A DNA stretch of 64,000 nucleotides from Molossus alvarezi (Eukaryota; Chordata; Mammalia; Chiroptera; Molossidae). Positions 11,368 to 23,267 of this stretch are shown here, in pieces (within the stretch, counting starts at the first letter, position 1; every line of letters starts with the position of its first letter). A model generated the notes under the pieces. The model made no database searches and was not told the origin of the DNA. It saw only the letters and a program-made list of their open reading frames with translations. The position numbers were made by a program, and so were the translations under genes. Location: the NCBI GenBank assembly GCA_037176705.1, contig JBAWUJ010000051.1, positions 124,001-188,000 on the forward strand, given 5' to 3'.

Positions 11368-11844
11368 GCCCTAAATAATGTCATTGCAAGCTGAGTATAT
11401 CCAAATGTGAGCAGCTGTTCTCAAAGGAAAAAATCACAAGAAGATGTGTGCTGACACTGTTTTGGGGACACACAGACTTTTCTCAGGGGACTGAAGACCT
11501 GTGAGACAGTGTATATGCACCTACTTATGACCGAATCCATAGAAAAAGCACACAGAGGTCAGGTAGGGCTCAGGAAAGTGTTGAAAATGTATTTTCTATT
11601 TATTACTGCAGGCAGCCTTAGGAGAACATGAAGCCAAAGGTAGTATGGTTGTCAGAATGTGTAAGAGAGGCCGATGAGGAGGATTTTGGATGGTAGGCAA
11701 TGACTGCAGTCTATGGCAATGGTCCACTGTGGTCTCTGCTTATACTGTGTGCCTTTGAACTCTCCCTTTGCTAGTCTCTGAAAATTCTTAACCAAAAAGC
11801 AGATTCTGATCCACTCCCAGATAGCAGCCATCATCAGAGATGAA
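11363..11844 (+). repeat. Duplicated block D (intron 1 and exon 2 of TSPY)
   Basis: Repeated at 36696-37172 (D'), starting 'agccctaaataatgtcattg' in both copies and running into exon 2. Copy D ends inside exon 2 at the L1 junction; D' continues through exons 2-5. Confidence 0.88.
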
Positions 11845-13565
11845 ATATTCTTTGGAGATTCTGTATTTTGTGCATATATGTTTACCTAGGTTATATTCTT
11901 GTGTTGGTTTGATCCTTTTTATATTATATGTGACCTTCTTTGTATCTTATTATGGCCTTCATTTTTAATCAATCTTATCAGATACGTGTTCTACCAGATG
12001 AGCTTCTTTTTTTTTTCCTTTTCATTTACCTGAAAAAATTTTCCATCACTATATTTTATGCTCTATGAGTCTTTTGTTTTGACATGGGTCTCTTGTAGAC
12101 AGTATATATATGGTTTGGGTTTTCTTTTCAATCAGCTACCCTATGGCTTTAGATAGGTGCATTTAATCCATTTACATTTAAGGTTACTATTGATAGAAAT
12201 GTCTTAGTTGTCCTTTTTATTATATGACTGTGTTCCTATCTCTCTCACTCAATTTCTTCTTCTTACACCAGTTCCTTTACTGTTTCTTGCAGTGCTCATT
12301 TGATAGGGATAAATTCCTATAGCTTTTTTTTTGTTTGTAAATTTTTTATTTTACCTTCAATTTTTGATGCTAGCCTTGCTGGGTGAAATAGTCTTGGATT
12401 CAGACCCTTGCCTTTCATTACTTTGTACACTTAATGCTCCTCCTTCAGGCCTGCAGTGTTTGTCTTGAAAAAATCAGCTGACAGCTTAAGGGAGCTCTAA
12501 TGTAGGTTACTTTCTGTCTCTCTTTTGCTTCCTACAAGATTCCTTTTTGTGTCTTTGATGTGTGTCCTTTTAATTATGATGTGTCTAACTGTGGGTTATT
12601 TTAAGTTCATAGTGCTTGGGGCATGCTACGTTTCCTGGACTTGTGTGACATTTTTCTAGGCCAAATTCTGGAATGTTTCTGACAATATTTCTTCAAAGAG
12701 TTCTCTATTATTTCTCTGATTCTTCTTGTTCTGGTCCCCCCTGTTCCCTGATGCCAATGTTGTTACATTTTGTGTTTTCTAAAAGCTTCCTTAAATTATC
12801 CTGATGTTTTTTAATTTGTTCCCCATTTGCTGCTCTGTTTGAGCAATTTTTTCTAACTTGTCTTCTAACTCACAAATTCAGACTTCAGCTTCTTCTAATC
12901 TACTATTGAATCCTAAGGTGTTTTTCATATCAGCTATGCCTTTCATTGTTTCCTTGTGAGTTTTATTCATAGCTTCTACTTCTTTTTTTTGAAGTGAAGT
13001 ATTTTCTGCTGAGCTCTTTATAATTCTCATTAAGTTGCTTGTAGTTCTGATAGAATTGCTTGAGCACCCTTAACATCATTTCTTTGAATTCTTTATCTGA
13101 CACATTTCTTTCTTCCATTTCATGTAGTTCTTTTTCTGGTGATTCCTCCTTTTCTCTCACTTGAGTGTTGTTTCTTTGTCTCACCATTTTAGCTGACTGG
13201 TAGTTCTAGGCATGATGAGTGATGTTGGGATGCATAGGCAGGTCAGTGTGTATCCGCTAAAGCTGTAGAGCCCCCTGGATTCTTCTGGTTCTGTTCTGGT
13301 GTTCAGAGTCTTTTTTGTGCTGCTGATCCTAGAGGATTGAATGGCAGGTGGTATTGGTCTGTTGTGACAGGCAGTGTTGCAGGGGCCCTGGGGCCAGGAG
13401 GAGCTGCAGACTCCACAGGTGTGACACATTGCTGGACCGCCTTGCCCTTACCAGTGCTATGTCCTGCTGGACATCTCCATTACTGCAGGTGGTGGCTGGG
13501 GTGGGCTGCTGCTGGATGCATGGGTCCATGCTCAACCCATGAGCCACACTGGTCAGACCCAAGCA
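11845..13565 (-). mobile_element. L1 fragment, antisense (start of ORF2, ORF1, 5'UTR)
   Basis: Read on the minus strand: 5'UTR (about 13565-13190), ORF1 start at 13187 (MVRQRNNTQ), an ORF1 coiled-coil part (SDKEFKEMMLRVLKQ), and then the ORF1-ORF2 junction and start of the endonuclease domain. Most of ORF2 and the 3' end are missing. The 3' side abuts TSPY exon 2 of copy P3 and the 5' side abuts block E, so it marks a rearrangement rather than a simple insertion. Stops and frameshifts make it inactive. Confidence 0.88.
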
Positions 13566-13840
13566 ATTTCAATGAAAAGGACCAGACACATGTAGGGAGA
13601 GAATTATGGAAGAGCTCCACACTATGAGCCTTTCTCTTTCAGGAGAAATCTCTTCCATGTATCAGCAGGGAATGGTGGTTGGGCTAATTCTTACAAGTAA
13701 AACAAAAACAAAGTATCAGAACAGTTAACTCATAATTGATGTTATATGTAGTTGAGATAAAATGCAAGTACAATAAGCATAAATAATTTTAAAAATATAT
13801 TACAGTTGAACAATTACATAACATAGAGTATTTTTTATTA
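13566..13840 (+). repeat. Duplicated block E
   Basis: Repeated at 34733-35005 (E'), with shared stretches such as 'ggaccaga(c/a)acatgt', 'gagctccacac' and 'gaacaat(t/a)(a/g)cataacatag'. No gene seen. Confidence 0.75.
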
Positions 13841-15030
13841 TTTTGTAAGCATTACTTTTAACTGACCAAGGCAAATTAACTTTTAAAATATAATGTGGCT
13901 ATTGTTCAAATTTTGAGAATGAATGTTTCCACAAAATGCTATTTCACAAAAGCATATTTCTGGAGTGAGAATTGCACTATTGATCAAAATTTTTCCTGGG
14001 AGTCTGAACATTCATGTGACAGACTTCCCCATTTCATGCTGTACTGTTTACATTACCTAAAGAATGACATATTTTTTATTGTAAACCCAAATGTAAAAGA
14101 GGTTTGAGATATCCCCAAACATGACGCAAAACAATACACCCCTCATTACTATGACATGTTTTTCATGTTTGTATTTGAAAGCAGTTGCATGAGTCAGAAG
14201 AAAAAGTAGATATGGAATGATAGAAATGTTTGAAGGTATTTAAAAATGAGCATCCTTTGGCCCACTGAAGTCAAAGCAGCCTGTGTCTGAAGTAATGGAT
14301 GACGAGACTAAAACAAAGTTCTCTGCTTCAGTGAATCTGAAATTTGTCTGACAACATGAGTTCATCACCCACACCTTCGCTCACCATGCATATACTGAGA
14401 TTCTGTGTGTGCCACACCCTGCTGGGTATGAGGGGATCCCACTCAGGGACATCACACCCTGTAAATCCTCTGGCCATGGAGAACACCGGCATTTTAGAGC
14501 CTCTCCCATGAAGGAACTGTATGGCCAAAGGCAGAGCAGTCTGTTGCTGGATAAAAACACCCTGAAAACAGAAACCACGCATGCCTATTAACACTCCATT
14601 CAGGAATGGAGCCAGTGCCCTCAGTCAGTACATCCTCTGAGCTGCCCGGTTGACTGACTGATACTATGCCCATCCCCCGGTCCTACCTCTGGTGGTCTCA
14701 CACTCTAGCCACACCCCAGGACTATCAGTAAAGTCACCACATTTCACACTGCTGATCTGTTCTCCTCTAACTCTAGCCCTCGGTGACATGGGGCCCATGT
14801 CACCCCAGCTCTACATCTTTGGCATCCTCCAGCCCATGTTCTTTAGTTGTATGTGCCACCCTCTCATTATCCATCTAGGGCCTTTCAAGGCCTTTAAATT
14901 GGCTGGCCATGTGCTTTTCTACATTTTAATGACCTACTTGCAAAACGTGATTGATACAGAAGAATGGAGTCAATGGATTTAACATTAGTGTTTGTGTTGC
15001 AGTAGCTCCTGGCTGTGCACTGACATTTAA
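13841..15030. other. No recognised gene or element
   Basis: AT-rich to about 14350, then ordinary composition. Several short open frames (for example 14692-14982) have no recognisable motif. Confidence 0.4.
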
Positions 15031-16218
15031 ATTACTTATGGCATACTAACCACCAGCACTAACAACTATTTGTCATTGAAACATGCTGGATCCACACACG
15101 CTTTTCAGGCATATTCTCCATGACTAGCTCCATGAGGTGCTCAAGGAAAACAACTTCCCAATGTGCTACGGTCTGGCTGGCCTCAGACACTGAGCTTCCA
15201 GCTTTATGGACAAATGACAGGGCCACCACAGTTGAAACAGAATGATGTTCCAGTGACTGGTGCCACATTATAGTGTCTCTTGGCCTCACTTGACCCTTGG
15301 CTGGACCAGAATAAAGTAAGGGGAAACCTTGAAGGCCCTGAATTGATCTGTCATATCTACAAACTTTGACTGATCAACTGTTATGCTTAGTCATTGTGTG
15401 GGCACTGAGGGCAAAACACAGGAGAAATCAAGGTCCCTGAGTGTTAAGAGGCTGATAACAGATCAAGAGTAAAGTGCAGACAAGTCAGACATAGCTTCAT
15501 TGTCTGAGTATAGAGAAGTGTTAAGAGAAAAGAGGGAGAAGTAGCCAAGAAAATAGGATGTAGGGACAACCCAGCTTGTTTGGGTAGAGTGGGAAGGAGC
15601 CACAGGGGCATCTTGGTAAGAAAGTCTTGTTAGGGAGCTGGTGTGCAATGGTCCTGTGGTAGGGCAGATGGACACTTCAACATAACACTTTCCAACAGAA
15701 AAGTTAAGTACAATAGACCAAACTTTACAGTTCTATTGATATGAATGCCACCGATATGTAAGTCCACATAATATTAATGATGTTCAAAGCCTTGGGAAAT
15801 GGATGCATGAAGACTGATTGTTCATAGTTACAGGTGATGTTTTAGAGATGATGGAAATATTTAGACAGGAGATGGCAGAGATGGTTACAAAATTCTGAAT
15901 ATACTAAATCCACTGAGAGTGTACTTGAAATTCACTAACTTTATGCTATGTAAATAATAGATTCATAAAGCTGTTACAAAGAACATATGGCACATTGTCA
16001 GGAATGAGCAGTGACATGCAGGAGAAAGATTAGGCATAAATGGAAAGAAACATCCAATCAAGAGGTGGTCATTAAAAGGGGTGAAATAAGAACACTGAAC
16101 TGAGCGCAGATTTGGGTCTTGGTAAAAGTTGACCATCACACTTTCCTTTCCAAGGTGTTCCATATCTACTGCTTTCTGCACCCAGAGAAAGGGTGTACGA
16201 GTGGGAGCTGAGGAAGTG

Positions 16219-16466
16219 TTTTTTTTTTTTATTTATTTATTTTATCCTCACTCAAGGACATTTTTGCATTTTTTATTCAGATAGAGTGGGAGGGAGAGAG
16301 AGAGAAACATAAATGTGAAAAGGACACATCGAGTGGCTGCCACCTGCACAAGCCAACCAGGGCCAGGGACAAACTGCAACCAAAGTACATTCCCTTAGCG
16401 GGAACCAAACCCAGGTCTCTCTGGACCACAGGCCAATGCTCTAACCACTAAGCAACACCAGCCAGG
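16219..16466 (-). mobile_element. Bat tRNA-derived SINE (antisense), F copy only
   Basis: Full structure on the minus strand: head 'ccctggctggtgttgctta'-like, GA/CT-rich middle with 'cacatcgagtg' on the plus strand, and the A-rich tail at the left end. It is flanked by 'gaagtgtttt' direct repeats at 16213 and 16470. F' has the empty site near 31115. Confidence 0.92.
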
Positions 16467-16608
16467 ACAGAAGTGTTTTGTTTAAATGGTGACCAGAGTT
16501 GTTCAACACAGCGATGTCGGTCCCTAACTGGAAGTGTTGCAAGACTTGACGAGGTGTGAAGAGACAAACTGACAAGTGAACAGGATTGGTGTTTTCAAAG
16601 TGGTAAGA

Positions 16609-16850
16609 GTCCTGGCCAATTTGGCTCAGCTATTAGAGTGTCAGCCCACAGATGAAAGAGTCTTGAGTTCAAATCTGTCAAGGGTGTGTATGTTTGTTCT
16701 CATTCTAGGTTGGGGTCGTGCGGGTTGCAACCAGTCTATGTGTCACTTTTACATTGATGTTTCTGTTTCTCTCACTCTCTGACTCTGTCTCTTCCTACCA
16801 CCTCTATATCTGAGATAAAGGGAAAAATATCCTCCAGTGAGGATGAAATA
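16609..16850 (+). mobile_element. Bat SINE (sense), shared by F and F'
   Basis: Head 'cctggccaatttggctcag' and tail 'cctccagtgaggatgaaa'. The same element sits at the same place in F' (31252-31502), so it was there before the duplication. Confidence 0.88.
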
Positions 16851-16994
16851 AGTACATTGAATGAAATATAAACAGTAAGAAATGCAACATATCAGATTTG
16901 GTGCGACTAATGGTTTCTAGGCACAGGTCTAATGGGTTGTCGCAGAGATCACCACATTCTGATGCTCAGAGTCCAACAGATACCCACTGACATC

Positions 16995-17606
16995 CATCTC
17001 TGGTAGGACAACTTTGCCACAGATTTTGAAAATCAGCCATCACAGAGGCTAACATGTCCCCCTCTGAACCTGCACCTATCAGGAGAACCTCTCCTACCTC
17101 AAGTACTTCACTGTTCTTTCAGCACTCACACCTGTCAGGCAGCACCATCAGTGATGGGAGGAGGTTGTATCCTCGCACTGCTGGGAGTGGGCTCAGTATC
17201 TGCAAAGGCTTTGAGATGACAGTGTCTCCGCATGTTTCACTGACAGGAAGGAGACCAGGATGACTAGCAATGAGGATGTACCAAGGACCAAGAGGATGGC
17301 AGAGGTGTCAGGTTACTTGAGGTGCAGGTCACTTTTGAGCTCTCCCAAAGCTCAATTTGAGATAAAATCTGAAAAACAAAAATTCATCTGTTTTCAGAAG
17401 ATCAGGGGCAGGAGTAGTCCCTACAGGGAGCAGCAACTGCAAGCACCATGGGTGCAGAACACACCACTGAGCTAGACACTCATAAGGAGGTCAGGTGTCC
17501 GGAAGGGAGTTCATCAGAGAAGAGGAGACTGAGGGAAGGTCGCCCAGTGTGGATGCAATGTGTGGTTTTCATGCTAAGTACATTGAGAGCAATATGGGAT
17601 GTAGTT
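16995..17606. other. Stretch in F that F' lacks
   Basis: F' joins 'cagatac' directly to 'tttctgacttggacacc'. The stretch in F holds two open frames of about 70 codons (17054-17263 and 17260-17475), overlapping in different frames, with no motif I recognise. It could be an exon-bearing segment or plain intergenic DNA. Confidence 0.4.
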
Positions 17607-17799
17607 TCTGCCTTGGACACCACCACTGGGACCTGAGAGGGTGGGAAGGTAGTAGGGAGAGGCCAGAGTCACTGGGCAGTGGGTGGTTCGGTGGTTGAAA
17701 AAGTCGTGATAGATGAGCCTGGAGTTCAGGACAGAAGGTGGTGCTTGGGTTAAAGCCTTGAGATTAATGTGGAAGACATCTTTCCCTATTATTGTCTCA

Positions 17800-17880
17800 C
17801 GCTTATAAAGTCCATGAACCCACATGCAGACTAACGATGGCCACATGAACCCTCAGACTGAGGGACAGCATTTCACAGGT
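17800..17880 (+). promoter_or_regulatory. Possible TATA-type promoter with short first exon
   Basis: A TATAAAG word is followed about 30 bp later by ATGGCCACATG and then a splice-donor-like 'cacag|gtaagt'. The same layout exists in F' (31825-31905; TATAAAT, and 'cacaagtaagt' with the donor G changed to A). In F the ATG is followed by a stop after three codons. Speculative. Confidence 0.22.
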
Positions 17881-18079
17881 AAGTTCCCTCACAATCACTG
17901 CTGCCTGGGTAAGAGAGAAAATGGTGCAGCAGGGCAGGAGCCCAGTCACCAGCTTGTCCATTTCTCATGGATCACGCGGGTATAGGTAGAGAATCAGAAA
18001 TCTTCATGTTGAGTTAAGAACAATCATACCGCTGAATATTACAAAGCGGGCAGGTAGAAGAGGGGTGCCAGAGGACTGA

Positions 18080-18330
18080 AAGCAGACACAGAGATGAGAA
18101 GTTACAGAACTGATAGATGACACATAGATGAGAGGTGATAAAAGACACATAAATGACAGGGGACAGATGACTGATGGACGAAACGTAGATGGAGAAGAAG
18201 GATAGAGATGATAGATGGCTGACATATGAGAGATTCAGGAGCGGTGACAGATAGATGAGGGTGGGCAGATGTCAGCAGACTGATGAATGAGGAATGACAG
18301 AGCACTGGGGATGAACCGCAGATAGACAGG
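18080..18330 (+). repeat. Imperfect GATA/GACA-like simple repeat
   Basis: Words such as gatagatgaca, acagatga and tagatgaga recur about every 12-35 bp. The second copy is at 32100-32300. Confidence 0.7.
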
Positions 18331-18499
18331 AGGTGGCAGATGAGTGTCAGTGTAGCACATAGCACAGCAACACACTCATCAGCTATTTCTTTAAAGTTGT
18401 GCACACAGGTCTGTCAGTCCTGCACTTTGCAGAGCTGCGTGGGGAATTCAGCTCTGTTGGCACAGTCAGCACAGAGTAGGTACCTGCAGCAGTAGCCAA

Positions 18500-21400
18500 A
18501 ACCAGCAGGGAGCCGGAACCCCACCTCTACAGCAGCTGAGGGTCATCCAGACCTATGGCTTCAGTGGTGCTATGGGCCTCAGTATCCATATTCTTGCCCA
18601 GCGGTGGTGAAAAGTTATTCCAGGACACAAGCCACGGGAGCATGCACCCAGCCTAACACCCAGGCCAGTGGCAGCACACACCCACCCCAGTACCCAGGCC
18701 GCAGTGGCACACACCTAACCCAAAGCCCAAGACCAGGCCCATGGCAGCATGCACTCACCACAGGACCCAGTCCCACCACTGTGGGCAGGCCAGCCCAGGG
18801 GCCAGGCCACAAACCTGCACTGGGGATAGACCCAGCCCAGACACGAGGCTCCAGGCCTACAGCTGCACATCAGCATAGACTGATCAAGAGCCATGCCTCA
18901 AACCAAGCAGCAGGACCTGCTGTGACCACTACAGCAGTGGAACTATTTTGGAGTCCCTCCCCTCAGCAGCAGCAAAATCGCTGATGCAGAGCATCCTCAG
19001 ACCCCAAAACCACTAAAATGTTGGGACCAGGGAGCTCCCATGACAGCAGCGACAGCAGTAGTAGCAGCAGCAACAGTAGCAGTAGGAATCAGAGCTGACA
19101 CTTGCCCTCAGCATCTACTGATGATAAGATGAGCCTCAACTGTAAGCAGGGTCCCCCAACAGTACACCAGTAAGACCCATGGATTTCAGAAGCATACCAG
19201 AGGGACCCACAAACCTCAGAAGTGCACAAGTAATACCCAAAAACCCCAGTTGTACACCAAAAATATCCACAAATCCCAGCAAGACAACAGCTGGACCCAT
19301 ACTCCTCAGCAACATACCAGCAGGTTTCCATATCTTAGCAGGGCAGCAGACAAACCCACACACACCCCAGCAGCAGGAGCACATATTAGCAGTGTAGACC
19401 CATCCCCAGCAGTATCAACAGAAGCCGATCAAGAGTGGTGCCCCAGCTCAAGCAGCAGAGAATTTCAGAGAGCCAAGAGCAGCACAAGAGACCAATTCCA
19501 GCCACTGGGTGTCAATGCTTTAGGACCCACAGCAGACAATAGGAGCTGTACACCAAAACAGGCATAAAGGCACAGCAGCCTTCATTGATACACACTGACC
19601 TGCCTACATATTCTCACGTCCCTTTCCAAGCTTAGAAATACCATATTGTTAAAATGGTGAGACAAAGAAACAACACCCAAATGAAAAAAAGAAGAGATGC
19701 CACCAGAAATGGAACTACAGGAACTAGAAGAGAACAATTTGTCAGACAAAGAATTCAAAGCAATGATTATAAGGGTGCTCAAACAATTTGGTGAGAACTA
19801 CAAGTAATTGGATAAGAATTACGAAGAGCTCACTAAAAACTACTTCAACTGAAAAAAAAAAAAAAAAAGGTAGAAGAAATGGGTATAAAGGTAGAAGCTA
19901 TACATAAAAATCAAAAGAAAATACAGAAAGAGAGCTGATAAGCAAAATACCTTAGAAGCATTCAGTAGTATATTAGAAGAATCTGAAGACCGAATCAGAG
20001 CTTTGGGAGAAAAGGTAGAAAAAAACACCCAAAAAGAGTAGCAAATGGAGAAAAGGTTGAAAAAGCAGAAGAATAGTATAAGGGAGTTGTGGGGTAATAA
20101 AAACATAACAACATTCGCATTATAGGTGTACTGGAAATACAAGAATCAGAGAAAGGAATAGAGAACCAGTTTGAAGAAGTAATGGCAGAAAACTTTCCTG
20201 AACTGGTGAAGGAAAATGTCACACATGTCCAGGAGGCACAGAAAGTCCCAAGTGAGATGAACCCAGAAGACCCACAGCTAATAAAAATGGCAAACCATAA
20301 TGAAAATGGCAAACATTAAACACAAAGAAAGAATCTTAAAGGAAGCAAGAGAGGTACAGAAAGTTACCTGCAAGGGAGCTCCCATTAGACTGTCAGCTGA
20401 TTTCTCAATAGAAACACTGCAGGCCAGAAGGGAGTTGCATGAAGTATACAAAGCAATGCAAGGATATAATTTAAACTAAAAAAAGAAATAAAGAACTTCA
20501 TGGATTAAAAAAAAAAAAAAAAGCTAAAGGAGTTTACCACCACCAAACAAGAACTGCAAGAATTGAAGAAGGGACTGTTGTAAGATGAGTAAGAAGAAGA
20601 AATGGAGAGAGGGAAAGAAGAACACAGGCATAAATTAAAAATGCCAACTAAGTCCTATCTAGCAAGAATAACCTTAAATGTAAATAACTTAAATGCTCCA
20701 AACAAAAGACATAGTATATGCAAAATAATGAAACTAGACCATCAATTTACATCATACACAAGAATAAACTCAAAATGAATAAAAGACTTAAAATGTGACT
20801 CATGAATTCATAAAAATCCTAAAAGAAACTGTAGGCAACAAAGTTTCAGACATCATACACAGCAGAATTTTTATGGATACATCACCTAAGGCAACAGAAA
20901 CAAAGAAGAAAATAAACACATGGGACTACATCAACTAAAAAGCTTCTGCACAGCAAAAGATTTAATCATTAGTATGGATTGTCAACCTACTATGTGGGAG
21001 AGCGTAATTGCCAATGATATCTCAGAAAAGGAGTTCATTTCCAATATATATTTAGAGTGCTCATACAACTCAACAAAGGAAAGACAAAGAAGCCAATTAA
21101 AAATTGGGCAGAGGAACTAAATAGACACCCCTCCAAACAGGACATACAAATGGCCAAAAGACATATGACAAAATGCTCAACATCATTAATTATCAGAGGT
21201 ACAAATTAAAACAACAATGAGGTATCACCTCACACCTGTTTGTATGACCCCCATCATCAAATTATCAAACAACAAGTGTTAGTGAGGGTGTGGAGAAAAG
21301 GGGAATCTAGTACACTGCTGGTGGAAAATGCAGACTGGTGCAGCCATTATAAAAAAAATAATTAAAATAATAATTAAATAATTATTAAAAATTAATTAAA

Positions 21401-22015
21401 ATAATTAAAATTAATCAAATAATTACAAATTGAACTTCCATTTGACTCAGTGATCCCACTTCTAGCAATATACCCAAGAAGCCTGAAACACCAATCAGAA
21501 AGAATATATGTACCCCCAGGTTTGTAGCAGCACTATTTACAATAGCTAAGATCTGGAAACAGCCCAAATATCCATCAGTAGACAAATAGATAAAATAGCT
21601 GTGGTACATATACACAATGGAGTACTATGGAGCTATAAGAAAGAAAGATCTCTTATCCTTTGAGATGTCATGGAGGGACCTGGAAAGTGTCATCCTAAGT
21701 GAAACAAGCCAAACAGAGAAAGGCAAGTATCATATGATTTCACTTATTTGTGGAATATAATGAATATAATAGTCTGAGGAATGGGATAGTCCAAGAGACA
21801 TGGAAGTGGGGTACAGAATGACAATCCCCAGAAGAGGGCGTAGGGAGGAGAGATGAACCACAGAACTTATATGCATGTATGCATGAACAATGGACATGGA
21901 CTACAAAGCTGGGGAAAGGACAGGGAGGGAGGGTAAGGGGAATCAGTGGGGGAGAAAGTAGAATCATCTGTAACAAAAATTGATTAATTAAATTTTAAAA
22001 AATGAAAAAAATAAA
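18500..22015 (+). mobile_element. L1, sense, internally deleted in ORF2
   Basis: 5'UTR is about 18500-19650 and includes 30-bp tandem units (19140-19400). ORF1 starts at the ATG at 19654 (MVRQRNNTQMKK) and runs, with frameshifts, to about 20500. At 20640-20720 the ORF2 start (LARITLNVNNLNAPNKRH) is seen and then the sequence jumps to the ORF2 C-terminal part (KIMKLDHQFTSYTRINSK). The endonuclease core and the whole reverse transcriptase are missing. The 3'UTR ends about 22015 in an A-rich tail. It is non-functional. Confidence 0.88.
19140..19400 (+). repeat. Tandem ~30-bp units in an L1 5'UTR
   Basis: About eight units of roughly 30 bp, each with a 'acacca/ataccag' word, a 'gacccac' word and 'cctcag(a/c)a'. 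The period is visible as a ten-residue repeat in the minus-strand translation. It lies 250-500 bp before ORF1, so it is probably a promoter-type repeat of this L1. Confidence 0.75.
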
Positions 22016-22534
22016 TGAATAAAATTATGGTTAACCTGAAATTCAGCAAATGAAATAAAAAGTAAGTTGTATATGGACATTATTCCAGATCATGGTCTGT
22101 TTTATGGATTCATATGCAGGAAAAAATGCCACAGCTTCTTAGTACGGAAAACATTCCTTTGAAGTCCATGTTAATGTACAATGCCTCTTGATGTTTCAAA
22201 TCGCCTCTAACATTCTGTTTTTTGTAGGGGAATTTGTCACATGGTTTAGACATTAAATTTTGCATGAAAACTTTTTTGTCCTTTGAGAGAATATTCTGAT
22301 CAATAGCAGTGTTAGGATCTGTATTTGGAATGCCTGGTCAAATAGGTACACAATAACTGATACCTGGCTTTTTAGTTATTTTTGTTTCTTTGTTTGGATC
22401 AAGTCCACCCTCTGGAAGTTCAGTTTTTGATGGATAATCTCTTAATTTCAACACGACTTCTACCAGGTAAGGCTGCTAATGGTTTCCCAATCTAAAAGAT
22501 ATTACAAAGTTTGTTTTTAACACCAGAATATTTA
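22016..22534. other. No recognised feature
   Basis: AT-rich unique sequence between the L1 tail and a stray piece of L1 5'UTR. Confidence 0.4.
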
Positions 22535-22770
22535 AGCGATCCTGTGCGACCCAGCAGGGATTGTGCAACCCAGTTACCCTCAGGTCCTGTGGGGTGCTAA
22601 ATCACCAGAGTGGCCTGTGTGACCCAGCTGAGCACAAGATATTTATATAGGATGTGAAAATGGAGACAAAGTGAATGGAAGCTACACAGACGATCTCCCA
22701 GGACCAAATAGGAATTAGTGAAAATAAAGACAAATCCTCGGTTCTTACAGGAAGTCATATGAGAGATATG
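22535..22770 (+). mobile_element. Stray L1 5'UTR piece with 73-bp-type monomer
   Basis: One and a half units of the 73-bp monomer (tgtgcgacccagcagggatt ... ggtgctaaatcaccagag) followed by 'gatgtgaaaatggagaca' and related L1 5'UTR sequence. The same order is found at the start of the long L1 at 23855. Confidence 0.8.
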
Positions 22771-23267
22771 GTAAGATGAAGTGATTGCTTGAATATGTCA
22801 CAGAATTAGATTTAAGAGGCCAGATGGCATCGTACCCTACATTCAATTCCAATCAAAAATGGAAAATCATGGCATGTGACTTTGGATTAGTTCAAATAAT
22901 TTTGAATTATTTTTTTATTACCTTCTTTAAGATAATAGATTGCTTTGGGTATAAAGTGGCAGTGATATCTTTTTTTCTTATTAAAGAAATGTCATTTAAT
23001 AGTTTTAGTTTCATTGTATTTTTTGCTCACATACACAGAAGGGTTTTTGTTTTGTTGGTCTTTGCAGTGTTTGCAAGGCATCTTCTTAGTTTTATTTAGG
23101 GTCTGGCAACTAAGAAAGAGAGATGCCTGAGGGTGTTGCCTCCTGCAGGAGCCCTGACTGGGACTTAGGATAAAACATGCCAACCAGGTACTTACTCTTT
23201 ACTAGGCAATAAAATTGTAATCTTTGGTACTGTTACCAACACTACCACTGAGCCAGCACGGACAGTT
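22771..23267. other. No recognised feature
   Basis: AT-rich. A 104-codon hydrophobic open frame (22785-23099) is present, but it lacks any known domain and looks like chance. Confidence 0.35.

Larger units (their letters stand above)
10286..11844 (+). pseudogene. TSPY: TSPY-like pseudogene, copy P3 (part of exon 1, start of exon 2)
   Basis: The exon 1 remnant at about 10286-10427 reads ARACRAYIRVKHKAAQRQ, then IIERRRAIIQCIPSVWSKA. It lines up with the first NAP-domain helix of TSPY (VNAQARKAF...RRGAVIQSVPGFWAN) and P1. Its donor is destroyed: where P1 has gct|gt, P3 has gct|at at 10428-10429. About 1.4 kb downstream a CAG acceptor (10800-level equivalent at 11800-11802) opens exon 2 at 11803, reading ILIHSQIAAIIRDE, the match to YPELSAMICEQDE of P1. 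After 14 codons, at 11844, an antisense L1 begins and no rest of the exon is found on its other side. The frame upstream of 10300 is shifted. Confidence 0.82.
15031..18445 (+). repeat. Duplicated block F
   Basis: Repeated in the same orientation at 29930-32450 (F'). It starts 'accaccagcactaacaacta' in both and shares long stretches up to the GATA/GACA-like repeat and 'cctgcactttgcagagctg'. F carries a SINE (16219-16466) and about 610 bp (16995-17606) that F' lacks. No gene identified. Confidence 0.92.

Noticed and set aside
11845..13565. Simple L1 insertion into TSPY exon 2
   Set aside because: The right flank is block E, not the rest of exon 2, and no target duplication is seen.
18604..18984. 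Proline- and glycine-rich protein
   Set aside because: It is the L1 5'UTR in a repetitive reading; no start context or relatives.
22785..23099. Hydrophobic 104-residue membrane protein
   Set aside because: AT-rich DNA gives Phe/Ile/Leu-rich frames by chance; no homology or regulatory context.
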